Assembly (NCBI RefSeq): GCF_000337515.1
Contig: NZ_AOIQ01000017.1
Coordinates: forward strand, 225,628-277,669
Direction of reading: 5' to 3'
Source of the DNA: Halovivax asiaticus JCM 14624
Lineage (GTDB): Archaea; Halobacteriota; Halobacteria; Halobacteriales; Natrialbaceae
DNA: 52,042 nucleotides
Below the pieces are notes generated by a model. That model was not told where the DNA came from and searched no databases. It worked only from the letters and a program-made list of their open reading frames with translations. The translations under genes were made by a program, and so were the position numbers. Positions 9,048 to 17,445 of this stretch are shown in pieces. Positions within the stretch are counted from its first letter, which is position 1. The number at the start of each line of letters is the position of its first letter.

Positions 9048-11486
9048 CTAGTAGGACCCAGGCGGCGTTTTCCGCGAATACGGCGCGGCGAAGAAGCCGT
9101 ACAGCGGTTTCGACGAGCCGACGTACGACGGCTCGAACCAGTTGCCAAGGTCGTCCTTCTTCGTAAACTGGATCCGCATTTCGTTGTCGTCCGGGTAGTT
9201 CGGGTCGTAGACGTAGATTTCGATCGTGTCACCGGATCGCGTGTAGCCGTAGGCCAGCACCTGATGGTTGTTCCCGATCTGATTGAAACCGGTCTTGAGG
9301 GGGTTGCCGTGCGTATCGACGTGAATTAACCCGAGCGGACAGAGGGTGTTGCTGTCGAGGGTCGGTTTGATCTCGTTTTCCCACTCGTCCCGCATCACCT
9401 CGTTTCTGCTTTTCTTCACCTGCCCCCACTTCTTCGTGTTCGCCGAGTTCATCAGCGTCTGGTAGATTCCCGCGCCGAGTGCGTTTCCATCGCCGGGAAC
9501 GAAACTGTCGAACAGCCGCTCCGAGAGGAAGTTGAAAAGCCGCGTGTCCTCCGCCGGCTGGTCACCGTGGACTGGCGAGTTCGGTGGCGACCGCGCGACG
9601 AGGTCGTCGGACCAGGGCGTCACCCCGTGCTCGAAGTAGTCCCGCACCGCGAGTACCATGCCACCGCACATACCGTTCGTGGTATCGCCGATTTCGTCGA
9701 TCGTTCCCAGTCCGAACGGGAGCCTGATCGGCTGGGGGAGCGTGTACTGCCCCGCGGGAAAGTCGTTATCAAACGCGAAGGCACAGTCTTCGACGCTGAA
9801 CCCCTCGACTGCGGTGTCGAGTACCCTGTCGGTTTCGTATCTGGGTGTGCTTCGTCCGGGCCGTGCGATACCGAGGAAGCCCACGGATTCGACGTCGTGT
9901 CTCCCGTCGCTGCCCTCCTCTTCCTGGAGCCTGACGTCGAACCCGTGTGCATCGAGGTTCGTCGTCCGCGTCACGACCTCGTTGTATCCGTTGTACGTCT
10001 GGCACTGGGTGAGAAGCGCCGGTTGTTTGCTGCCGTAATCCGGAACGAACTTCGTGCTGAACCACTGGTGGGTGGCTTGCGTCGTGCCGACGTGGAGGTG
10101 CGACCCGTCCGAGAGTACGTGCGTTCCCGACTCCAGCAAGAGGTAGCCGATGGTCTCTTCGACGTGTCTGCCGTTCAGGTAGTCCCACTCCTCGATCTGG
10201 AGTTCGAAGGATTCGGGGCCGACATTGCGCAGGCGGACGTGAGCCGGCTGTTCGCCGTTGTACGTTTGTATGTCTGCGAACACCACAGGGTCGTCGTACA
10301 CCTCACCACCGTACTTCAGCGTGTGCCAGTACGATTCGTCGTGCTGATCGAACGAAAACGTCCCGGCCCACCCGATGCTGTTCCCGTTCTCGTCTTCGAT
10401 CGGGCCTTCCGGACGGGAGAGGACGCTTATCGTCTCCTCGTTGTGCCGGCGCTCCTCGTTCTGTGAGGCTTCTTCCTCGACCCGTACCTGCCCTCCGGTC
10501 GACGAAATAGCCCGTAACCGCGGTGCAGCCGTATCGGAGCCGTTGAACGTATCGAGATTGGTCAGAACGACCGGGTTCGACGAGGTAATACGCGTCTCGA
10601 AATCGAACGCCGTCCAGTCGTGGTCAACGTCCTGGACCCGACCGAAGCCGACCTCGACGTCGCGACGTGGCGTCGCAACGACGCCGACCGTCTCCTGGAC
10701 GTGTTCGCCACCGCGGGCCGCCTCTTCCTGAAGGCGGACCTCGAGGCCATCGCCGCCCACGTTCCGGTGTCGTGTTACGATTTCGTGGTGACCGTTCTCG
10801 GTCTGCGACCGGCTCACTACGGCGGGGTCGCTGCCGAACGCGGCCGAGAACGTCATCTCCGACCAGTCGTCGTCGGTCGGGACGGTCCGAACCTCGAGCG
10901 GAGTCCCGTCCGAGAGAGGGTTCTCGTCCGGGAGCGTGTGGCTTCCTTGTTCGAGAACGAAGTATCCGACCGTTTCCTCCGTATGTGGGCCGTTATGGGT
11001 ATCCCACTCTTCGATTTGAAACTCGAAGCTATCCGGCTGCACGTTTCGAACCCGTCCGTGACAGGCGTCTTTCCCGCGGTAGGTCATGACCTGCGTGAGC
11101 ACGACCGGATCGTCGTAGCTATCATTCAACTCGATGGTGTGCCAGTGGTCACCGTCCGGCTGTTCCAGATCGATGGCACCGGCCTCCCCGATGTGACGCT
11201 CCGACACGTCCGTGATCGGACCACTCGGCGCTCCGAGAAACCGGATCGAATCGGCCTTGTGCCAGGTCTCTCCGTCCTTCGAGGTCTCCTCCTCGACGAA
11301 CGCCTCAAGACCATCCGCACTGACGTTACGAAGTCGGAGGCCCGCAGTATCTCCTCCGTGGAACGACGCGATCGATCCCACGACGACGGGCTCTCCTGTC
11401 GACTCGAGCTCGGGGACGTCCGCGTTCGTCCAGTCGTCTGTCGCCTCGAAACCGCCTGCCGTGAACGAGTCAGTTCCATCTGTCAC
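9048..11486 (-). CDS. 812-residue protein: six tandem beta-rich (H-type-lectin-like) repeats plus C-terminal cysteine-peptidase-like domain
   Basis: Residues about 33-542 consist of six repeats of about 85-95 residues. Each has a (D/N/Q)PVVL-like strand, a TYNG-like turn, a RLRNV..FE strand, an EE(W/E) segment and an ETVG(Y/F)L ending, resembling the H-type lectin fold. Units 1-3 and 4-6 look like a duplicated triplet; units 1 and 4 are both followed by a P(S/E)GPI(T/E)D spacer. Residues about 590-812 look like a papain/C39-type domain: candidate Cys607 in NGMCGGMV, His741 in GNNHQVLAYGY and Asp761 in YVYDPNYPDD. No signal peptide or membrane segment is visible. The start is a GTG; AT-rich DNA lies upstream. 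It stands alone between leuA and a tRNA-Val with att-like repeats, suggesting an acquired gene. Activity and target are unknown. Confidence 0.85.
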   Translation of the reverse strand: MTDGTDSFTAGGFEATDDWTNADVPELESTGEPVVVGSIASFHGGDTAGLRLRNVSADGLEAFVEEETSKDGETWHKADSIRFLGAPSGPITDVSERHIGEAGAIDLEQPDGDHWHTIELNDSYDDPVVLTQVMTYRGKDACHGRVRNVQPDSFEFQIEEWDTHNGPHTEETVGYFVLEQGSHTLPDENPLSDGTPLEVRTVPTDDDWSEMTFSAAFGSDPAVVSRSQTENGHHEIVTRHRNVGGDGLEVRLQEEAARGGEHVQETVGVVATPRRDVEVGFGRVQDVDHDWTAFDFETRITSSNPVVLTNLDTFNGSDTAAPRLRAISSTGGQVRVEEEASQNEERRHNEETISVLSRPEGPIEDENGNSIGWAGTFSFDQHDESYWHTLKYGGEVYDDPVVFADIQTYNGEQPAHVRLRNVGPESFELQIEEWDYLNGRHVEETIGYLLLESGTHVLSDGSHLHVGTTQATHQWFSTKFVPDYGSKQPALLTQCQTYNGYNEVVTRTTNLDAHGFDVRLQEEEGSDGRHDVESVGFLGIARPGRSTPRYETDRVLDTAVEGFSVEDCAFAFDNDFPAGQYTLPQPIRLPFGLGTIDEIGDTTNGMCGGMVLAVRDYFEHGVTPWSDDLVARSPPNSPVHGDQPAEDTRLFNFLSERLFDSFVPGDGNALGAGIYQTLMNSANTKKWGQVKKSRNEVMRDEWENEIKPTLDSNTLCPLGLIHVDTHGNPLKTGFNQIGNNHQVLAYGYTRSGDTIEIYVYDPNYPDDNEMRIQFTKKDDLGNWFEPSYVGSSKPLYGFFAAPYSRKTPPGSY

Positions 11487-11520
11487 GTTAGAATCCCGTC
11501 CTATTACCGGAAACGTTGCA

Positions 11521-11560
11521 TGAAAAAGTTATCTAATAATATATTATTTGTCTAATTGGA
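11521..11560. promoter_or_regulatory. AT-rich promoter region of the lectin/peptidase-like gene
   Basis: A run rich in A and T with a self-complementary core (AATAATATATTATT around 11536-11549) in otherwise GC-rich DNA. A TATA element here would place the start near 11515, giving a leader of about 30 bases before the GTG at 11486. From here to the tRNA (to about 11760) I see no gene. Confidence 0.4.
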
Positions 11561-11761
11561 GACGATTCTTTGAAACGCAAAGTGACGTATAATCTCCCTC
11601 TCAGTCGGCGATTTCTGCCACCATCATTCTGTAGTAACAGGCCTAGTTGATCGAAATTTGATAGGATGTGGTCCACGGAGGTGCACCTATCGCCGTTTCT
11701 CACCGCGTCCTGCACATCAGCTCCGTCCGGACGACCTCTCCCTCAGCCCGCCGCTCTCGGA

Positions 11762-11804
11762 TTGTTCGCGCCGGCAGAAGTGGGCTCGGGCGGATTCGAA
11801 CCAC
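11762..11804. repeat. Direct repeat copy 1: tRNA-Val 3'-end fragment (att-like)
   Basis: 43 bases matching 11876-11918 with one mismatch. It contains the discriminator, 3' acceptor strand and T-arm of tRNA-Val (24 bases) plus 19 bases of its 3' flank, but no D-arm or anticodon arm, so it is not a second tRNA gene. This is the usual footprint of integrase recombination at a tRNA 3' end. Only about 71 bases separate the two copies. Confidence 0.8.
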
Positions 11805-11875
11805 GCCGTCACCTCACTACGCTCGGTGCCGTCTGATTCGACCCGCCCTTACGTCACGCAGCCGGCGCTCACGAG

Positions 11876-11918
11876 TTGTTCGCGCCGGCGGAAGTGGGCT
11901 CGGGCGGATTCGAACCAC
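11876..11918. repeat. Direct repeat copy 2: 3' end of tRNA-Val and flank (att-like)
   Basis: The intact-gene copy of the repeat at 11762-11804. It overlaps the 3' half of the tRNA-Val gene and its downstream flank. Any element integrated here would lie on the low-coordinate side, where the lectin/peptidase-like gene sits. Confidence 0.8.
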
Positions 11919-11968
11919 CGACCTCGGCCTTGTAAAGGCCACGTCATAACCAGCTAGACCACGAGCCC
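11895..11968 (-). tRNA. tRNA-Val (anticodon UAC)
   Basis: A full cloverleaf reads from the minus strand: acceptor GGGCTCG / CGAGCCC, D-arm around GTCTAGCTGGTTATGAC, anticodon stem TGGCC / GGCCG around the loop TTTACAA (anticodon TAC), T-loop TTCGAAT and discriminator A. No CCA is encoded and no intron is present. A TTATTCG element about 27 bases upstream (near 11995) is a plausible promoter. The 3' end is duplicated nearby. Confidence 0.93.
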
Positions 11969-12154
11969 GTATCCGACCGGTGGTGACGCGTTCGAATAAC
12001 TGTTACCTTCTGCGTCAGTCGGGGGAACGTTGCGCGGAAGCCAGTTGCAGTCCGTCACCGATAATCGACGCGTGGCATCCATCGTGTGCGAGAGTCGGCC
12101 CGACGCAAGATCGAGCAGTACCCGTCCGATCCCTCACTATTTCGATTCGAAGGG

Positions 12155-12163
12155 AATATTTAT
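12155..12163 (+). promoter_or_regulatory. TATA box for the ABC exporter gene
   Basis: AATATTTAT about 30 bases before the ATG at 12190, consistent with a nearly leaderless transcript. The open frame continues upstream to about 11980, but that part is across the promoter and has no conserved sequence. Confidence 0.55.
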
Positions 12164-12189
12164 TGGGCGTGCTCCCGCACGGCGGTGTA

Positions 12190-14133
12190 ATGAGTGTTGA
12201 TTGGGAGGAAGACGATCCCTTCGAGGAACAACGGGACAAGATCGAGAACCCGATGAAGCGGTTGTTCCGCGAATACGGAGCTCGGTACAAGTTCCAGGCG
12301 TTGGTCGGGATCTTCGCAAGTATCTTTGCTCGGTTGCTTGACCTGTTGCCGCCGCTGATGCTCGGCATCGCCATCGACTCGATCTTTCGTGACGGTGGCG
12401 CCGCGTCTTTCTCCGAACAGATACCGCTGGTCGTCCTCCCCGACGGCCTGTTGCCACCGACCCAGGAGGGTCAGTTCTGGTTCACGATCGCGGTGTTGAT
12501 CGGTGCGTTCGGTTTCGGGGCGATCTTCCACTGGTTGCGCAACTGGGGCTTCAATTCCTTCGCACAGAACATCCAGCACGACGTGCGGACGGACACCTAC
12601 GACAAGATGCAGCGGCTGAATATGGACTTCTTCTCCGACAAGCAGACCGGCGAGATGATGTCCATCCTCTCGAACGACGTCAACCGACTGGAGCGATTCC
12701 TCAACGACGGGATGAACTCCCTGTTCCGGATGTCGGTGATGGTCCTGGGGATCGGCGGCTTGCTGCTGTGGATCAACTGGCAACTGGCGCTCGTCGCCTT
12801 GCTGCCGGTGCCGCTGATCGCTGTGTTCACGTACGCCTTCGTCAAGATCATCCAGCCGAAGTACGCCAAGGTCCGCTCGACCGTCGGGAAAGTCAACTCC
12901 CGACTGGAGAACAACCTGGGCGGTATCCAGGTCATCAAGTCCAGCACGACGGAGGACTACGAATCAGATCGCGTCGACGACGTCTCGATGGGCTACTTCG
13001 ACGCGAACTGGGACGCCATCGAGACCCGGATCAAGTTCTTCCCCGGCCTGCGCGTCATCGCCGGTGTCGGGTTCGTCATCACGTTCCTCGTCGGCGGCCT
13101 CTGGGTGTTCAACGGCACGGCACCGGGGCCGTTCACCGGGACGCTGACCGAGGGGAACTTCGTCGTCTTCGTCCTCTACACGCAGCGATTCATCTGGCCC
13201 ATGGCCCAGTTCGGGCAGATCATCAACATGTACCAGCGTGCTCGCGCGTCCTCCGCGCGGATGTTCGGGTTAATGGACGAACCGAGCCGCGTCGAGGAGA
13301 ATCCCGGCGCGACGGAACTCGAGGTGACCGACGGGCACGTCGAGTACAACGACGTTACCTTCAGTTACGACGGCGATGAGACGATCGTCGAGAACGTCGA
13401 CTTCGAGGTCGAAGGCGGCGAAACGCTCGCCCTGGTCGGCCCGACCGGTGCCGGCAAGTCCACGATTCTGAAGCTCCTGCTCCGGATGTACGACATCGAC
13501 GATGGCGAGATCCGGATCGACGGACAGGACCTCCGGGACGTCACCCTCCGAAGCTTGCGAGAGCGGACGGGGTACGTCAGCCAGGACTCGTTCCTGTTCT
13601 ACGGCTCCGTCGAGGAGAACATTTTGTACGGGACCTTCGACGCCACCCGCGACGAGGTGATCGAGGCCGCGAAGATGGCGGAAGCCCACGACTTCATCGA
13701 GAACCTGCCGGAGGGCTACGACACCGAGGTCGGCGAACGCGGCGTCAAGCTTTCGGGCGGCCAGCGCCAGCGCATCTCCATCGCGCGGGCGATCCTCAAG
13801 GATCCGGAGATCCTCATCCTCGACGAGGCGACGAGCGACGTCGACACCGAGACGGAGATGCTCATCCAGCGTTCGATCGACAAACTCGCCGCCGACCGGA
13901 CCACGTTCGCCATCGCTCACCGCCTCTCGACGATCAAAGACGCCGACACTATCGTCGTCCTCGAGGGCGGACAGATCGTCGAACGTGGCACTCACGACGA
14001 CCTCCTCGATAACGGCGGCCTCTACGCGCACCTCTGGGGCGTCCAGGCCGGTGAGATCGACGAACTCCCTCAGGAATTCATCGAACGCGCCCAGCGCCGG
14101 ACCGCTCGAACGGAGTCACAGCAGGACGACTGA
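12190..14133 (+). CDS. ABC-type exporter half-transporter (fused membrane and ATPase domains)
   Basis: A 647-residue ABC exporter of the MsbA/LmrA architecture, expected to work as a dimer in the cell membrane. Residues about 30-340 hold six membrane helices with the coupling segment DTYDKMQRLNMDFFSDKQTGEMMSIL split over two loops. The nucleotide-binding domain follows: Walker A GPTGAGKST (about 417-425), Q-loop YVSQDSFLF, signature LSGGQRQRISIARA (about 520), Walker B ILILDEATSDVD and the H-loop AHRLSTI. All catalytic motifs are intact. The N-terminus is acidic and soluble. Substrate cannot be deduced. It is monocistronic; a T-run at 14209-14216 lies after the stop. Confidence 0.93.
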   Translation: MSVDWEEDDPFEEQRDKIENPMKRLFREYGARYKFQALVGIFASIFARLLDLLPPLMLGIAIDSIFRDGGAASFSEQIPLVVLPDGLLPPTQEGQFWFTIAVLIGAFGFGAIFHWLRNWGFNSFAQNIQHDVRTDTYDKMQRLNMDFFSDKQTGEMMSILSNDVNRLERFLNDGMNSLFRMSVMVLGIGGLLLWINWQLALVALLPVPLIAVFTYAFVKIIQPKYAKVRSTVGKVNSRLENNLGGIQVIKSSTTEDYESDRVDDVSMGYFDANWDAIETRIKFFPGLRVIAGVGFVITFLVGGLWVFNGTAPGPFTGTLTEGNFVVFVLYTQRFIWPMAQFGQIINMYQRARASSARMFGLMDEPSRVEENPGATELEVTDGHVEYNDVTFSYDGDETIVENVDFEVEGGETLALVGPTGAGKSTILKLLLRMYDIDDGEIRIDGQDLRDVTLRSLRERTGYVSQDSFLFYGSVEENILYGTFDATRDEVIEAAKMAEAHDFIENLPEGYDTEVGERGVKLSGGQRQRISIARAILKDPEILILDEATSDVDTETEMLIQRSIDKLAADRTTFAIAHRLSTIKDADTIVVLEGGQIVERGTHDDLLDNGGLYAHLWGVQAGEIDELPQEFIERAQRRTARTESQQDD

Positions 14134-14328
14134 CCGTTCGATTCGATTCCCGGTAGGGCAGTGAATCCCGTCGTCCACCGCCGACCGCACCGTTCGTTAT
14201 CGTCCCTTTCGTTTTTTTGTCCGGTACTCGTCTTTACTGCCGATCGATCTCGACCAGTAGTGGTTGAAGATAGCGACGCGTCCACTTGGATACGAAAGCA
14301 TTTTGTAAGTTTGAAAACTGGTCGTCGT

Positions 14329-14952
14329 ATGGCAGTGCGTACTCCGCTCTTCCGTCCGAGGGCGTACGTCGCAAATCGGACTGGGACGGTCATGTCGGGC
14401 GTCGGCGTGTTCGTGTCGTACGCTGTCCTCGAACTCGTGGCCGTGTTCTTCCTCCTCACACACGTCTTGGACCAGATCACTGGGCTCACCCCTGCCCAGG
14501 AGCGGTTGCTTCAGTCAAGCGTGCCGTCCATGGTCGTGGGCATGGTGATCGGAATCGTCGTGGCCTGGCTAGTCGTCGCCGCAGTGATGCACTTCGGGAG
14601 CGGCGGCGAGCGGACTGTCGGCACGTTCCCCGACGCCCTCGGAATCGCTGGGTGGGCGTACGCACCGGAGATAGTCTTCCTCGTGCCGATGACGGCGAAC
14701 GGGTGGCACCAACTCCAGTCGCTCAGCTTCGACGGCTCGAACCCCGAGCAGCTCCCAATCCAGATGAACGAGGCTGCTGTCCAGCTTACGCCCAACCCGA
14801 TCTCGATGGTCTTTCTCTTCCTCGTTACGGCCTGGAGCGTCTACATCCTCACATACGGGGTCGCCGAGACTCACGACGTGCCTCCGAAAACGGCTGCGCT
14901 GCCGGCGGTCGTCGTCGGTATCGGGTCGATCTTCGCGGCGCTCACAGGCTAA
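14329..14952 (+). CDS. Yip1-domain-like integral membrane protein
   Basis: A 207-residue protein with five likely membrane helices: GVFVSYAVLELVAVFFLLTHV, SMVVGMVIGIVVAWLVVAAVM, GIAGWAYAPEIVFLVPM, ISMVFLFLVTAWSVYILTYG and TAALPAVVVGIGSIFAAL (quoted as consecutive helices). The layout, with an Arg-rich FRPRAYVANRTG start and the AGWAYAPE/W.VYILTYGV segments, fits the Yip1-like proteins common in haloarchaea, whose role is not known. I chose the ATG at 14329 because a TTTGTAAGTTT element lies about 27 bases upstream; the longer open frame from 14161 has no conserved content. Confidence 0.75.
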   Translation: MAVRTPLFRPRAYVANRTGTVMSGVGVFVSYAVLELVAVFFLLTHVLDQITGLTPAQERLLQSSVPSMVVGMVIGIVVAWLVVAAVMHFGSGGERTVGTFPDALGIAGWAYAPEIVFLVPMTANGWHQLQSLSFDGSNPEQLPIQMNEAAVQLTPNPISMVFLFLVTAWSVYILTYGVAETHDVPPKTAALPAVVVGIGSIFAALTG

Positions 14953-15055
14953 GTAGAAGATCAGTTACGTCTGTGTTCGTCGCCTCATGGACGTCGACTC
15001 TCTCCGAGCCCCTCAGCTGACGACGTCACGCCAAGACACCAGTCCGTCGATGTAA

Positions 15056-15400
15056 CTAGAACGACTCCTGTTCTCGCTGTCCGTCCTGTCCCGGCGCACC
15101 CTCGTCCTGGCGATCCTCGCCCGGTGCCGGGGGTGTCCGGTCGCTGTAGTTCTTACGCCCGATCGCTTCGTCGCCGACCATCGTCATGATCGCCTGTCTG
15201 ACCGCGGCCGCCGAGTCGTACCGGTCCTCGTTGAACGGTTCGAGCAGCTCCCGGAACGTCGTCGTCTTCTCTTCCATCTTCACTTCTTCCTCACCGTAGG
15301 CCTCTAGCAGTTCGTCCTGGCTCACGGGATAGTCGTGTTCTTCGAGTTTCGTCCCGAGCTCGCCGAGTTCGACACCCTGTTCGCGATTCTCGTCACTCAT
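15056..15400 (-). CDS. DUF5789-like small haloarchaeal protein
   Basis: A 114-residue acidic protein with the pattern LG.KLEEHDYPVSQDELLEAYG...TFRELL...YDSAAAVRQAIMTMVGDEAIGRKNYSDR, which I recognise from the haloarchaeal DUF5789 family of short proteins of unknown function. The C-terminal 25 residues are a disordered Glu/Gln/Asp/Gly tail. It is monocistronic and transcribed away from the divergent creatininase gene. Function is unknown. Confidence 0.75.
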   Translation of the reverse strand: MSDENREQGVELGELGTKLEEHDYPVSQDELLEAYGEEEVKMEEKTTTFRELLEPFNEDRYDSAAAVRQAIMTMVGDEAIGRKNYSDRTPPAPGEDRQDEGAPGQDGQREQESF

Positions 15401-15546
15401 ACCCGGTCCGTTGGGAGACCGCCGGAAACCCCTTCGCCCTGCCAGCGCGTGTGCACCGCCGAGGTCACTCTACACGAGGTTGCCCCGCCGTCTGAGACGC
15501 GGGCAGAGACGGTGCTTACAAGACCCGACCATCCGTGAGAGCGGAC

Positions 15547-16287
15547 ATGGACCTCGAACGTGCTACGTGGCCGGAGGCGGCCGATCTGGACACCGACCTG
15601 GCCGTCCTCCCCGTCGGCAGCACGGAACAGCACGGCCCCCACGCCCCGCTCGGGACGGATACGCTGGCGGCGACCGCCGTCGCCGAGGCAGGTGTCGAGG
15701 CGTTCGACGGCGAGGTTGCGGTCGCCCCAGCGCTCCCCGTCGGGATCGCCGAAGAGCATCGTCATTTCGCCGGGACACTCTGGCTGGAACCCGATACGTT
15801 CCGCGACGCCGTCCGCGACTGTGTCCGGAGCCTCGCCCACCACGGGTTCGATCGCGTCGTCGTCGTCAACGGGCACGGCGGTAACGTCGACGCCTTGCGG
15901 GAGGTCACCGCCGAGCTCAGTCGTCACGACGACGTCTACGCCGTCGCGTTCACCTGGTTCGAGGCTGTCGGCGACCATTCGGCCGAGATGGGCCACGCGG
16001 GCCCGCTCGAAACGTCGCTCCTCCGGGCGATCGAACCCGACCTCGTCCGCGAGGACAGGGTAGCGTCGGCCCGTGACGGTGCCGCGGACGGCTGGGGCGA
16101 GTGGGTGAGTCACACGAACGTGGCGCACGATTCGGCCGAGTTTACCGAAAACGGCGTCGTCGGCGATCCGACCGACGGCGACGCCGACCGTGGCGAGGAA
16201 CTGCGAGAACTGGCAGCCGAGTCGCTCGCCCGCCTCCTTACCGCCGTCGACACGCGCGAATTCGACGCCTCCTCACCGACACACTAG
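15547..16287 (+). CDS. Creatininase-family metal-dependent amidohydrolase (possibly ArfB-like)
   Basis: A 246-residue enzyme with the metal site of the creatininase family: GSTEQHGPHAPLGTDTLAA (Glu27, His29, Asp38), VVVVNGHGGNVDALREV (His110) and GHAGPLETSLL. In archaea members include ArfB, which deformylates an early riboflavin/F420 pathway intermediate; this is plausible here but not shown by the sequence. A GTG 12 bases upstream is in frame; I prefer the ATG at 15547 because a TTACAAG element lies about 30 bases before it. No operon partner. Confidence 0.82.
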   Translation: MDLERATWPEAADLDTDLAVLPVGSTEQHGPHAPLGTDTLAATAVAEAGVEAFDGEVAVAPALPVGIAEEHRHFAGTLWLEPDTFRDAVRDCVRSLAHHGFDRVVVVNGHGGNVDALREVTAELSRHDDVYAVAFTWFEAVGDHSAEMGHAGPLETSLLRAIEPDLVREDRVASARDGAADGWGEWVSHTNVAHDSAEFTENGVVGDPTDGDADRGEELRELAAESLARLLTAVDTREFDASSPTH

Positions 16288-16311
16288 TGGCTAGGGCCCT
16301 CCAGTCGGAAC

Positions 16312-16716
16312 TCACTCCTCGTCTTCGTCGTCGGCGGATTGGAGGGTGCTTCGCAGTCCCGGGATCGTCTGTGTGAGGTCGCCGACCTGGTCGCCGGCCT
16401 GTTCGATATCGCCGATCGTCGATTCGAGCGTCTCGATCTCGTCGGCGAGGTCCTCGGCGTCGTCGAACGCGTCGGCGCGCTCGCCCATCGTGTACCACTT
16501 CTTGGCGTCACGCAGGTGCTCCTCGGCGTCACCCGTCTCGAGTGCGGACTTCAACCCGTTCAGGGCGCCGAGGACGTTGTCGGCGTCGGTCTCCCAGATC
16601 GCTTCGGCGTCTGGCAGGGCGTCGCGGGCGTCGGCCAGGGAGGATTCGACGTCCTCGCGCATCTCGTTCGCCGCCTCGCCGAACAGGTCGTCGTCGGTGA
16701 GTGAGGCCTGACTCAT
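16312..16716 (-). CDS. DUF5790-like acidic helical protein
   Basis: A 134-residue, strongly acidic, probably all-helical protein. Segments LFGEAANEMREDVE, WETDADNVLGALNGLKSAL, LRDAKKWYTMGERADAF and a final coiled-coil-like part (ETLESTIGDIEQAGDQVGDL) match my memory of the haloarchaeal DUF5790 family, of unknown function. No membrane segment, cysteine or catalytic motif is visible. It converges with the creatininase gene and is separated from mptD by about 150 bases. Confidence 0.75.
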   Translation of the reverse strand: MSQASLTDDDLFGEAANEMREDVESSLADARDALPDAEAIWETDADNVLGALNGLKSALETGDAEEHLRDAKKWYTMGERADAFDDAEDLADEIETLESTIGDIEQAGDQVGDLTQTIPGLRSTLQSADDEDEE

Positions 16717-16863
16717 GCCTGATTGTACGACTTCGCCGGGGTTAAACGATCGCCCGAAAGTGAAAGTGAAAATTGGCCCGTGAGGGTGTCTCCCCCGTCT
16801 GGAACTCCGACCATCGCGTGCTGGTCGAGGTCGCCGTCCCTGTTCCAGATTGTCGAGACGCGG

Positions 16864-17277
16864 TCACCTGTCGTGGTCCGTGTTTCGGTCCTCCCCGCTC
16901 GCGATGTCGACCACGCGCATCAACGGGTAGCCGTCCTCCATCGCCATTTGAGCGGTGACGGTGTGGGCCTCGTAGCCCACGACTATCTCGACGTCGAGGA
17001 AGCGGCCGGTCAACTCGGTGTAGTCAGCGTCCGATTCGTCGAGTTCGGCCTGCAGTGCGTCGGTGTCGACCGCGACGGTCACGGATTCACAGTGTGGCTG
17101 GTTCTCGATCGCGTCTTCCATCGCACGGGCGATGCTGTCGGCGCTCGCGGGCGAGACCGGCGTCCCGGCGAACTGGTGATAGAGCGAGCCGAACTTGATC
17201 CCGGTCTCGAAGCAGGCGACCTCGCTTGGAGTAGGGTCAGCGGTGTCGGACGAGTCCGACGGTGGTGTCTGCGTCAT
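16864..17277 (-). CDS. mptD: Archaeal dihydroneopterin aldolase
   Basis: MptD cleaves dihydroneopterin to hydroxymethyl-dihydropterin and glycolaldehyde, feeding pterin cofactor synthesis (folate type in haloarchaea). The 137-residue protein carries the archaeal family pattern CFETGIKFGSLYHQFAGTPV, AMEDAIENQPHC and FLDVEIVVGYEAHTVTAQM; it is unrelated in sequence to bacterial FolB. A disordered lead of about 18 residues precedes it. The gene is divergent from azf, sharing a 168-base intergenic region. Confident of the family; substrate inferred from it. Confidence 0.85.
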   Translation of the reverse strand: MTQTPPSDSSDTADPTPSEVACFETGIKFGSLYHQFAGTPVSPASADSIARAMEDAIENQPHCESVTVAVDTDALQAELDESDADYTELTGRFLDVEIVVGYEAHTVTAQMAMEDGYPLMRVVDIASGEDRNTDHDR

Positions 17278-17445
17278 GGTGGCCGGTCGCTCGCCGGAAC
17301 AATGGTCGTTCCGATCAACAACACCGGTGCCTTCTGTCGGCGCGATCGCGCCAACTCTACACCGTGGCCGTCATCGGTCCCGGGGCTGTCACCCTTCGTC
17401 CCAGACCGCAAGCTACGTATCTGGGTGGCTCCTTCGGGCGAACGA

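Noticed and set aside
11762-11804. A second tRNA gene
   Set aside because: Only the T-arm, acceptor strand and 3' flank are present; no D-arm or anticodon arm precedes them in the next 70 bases.
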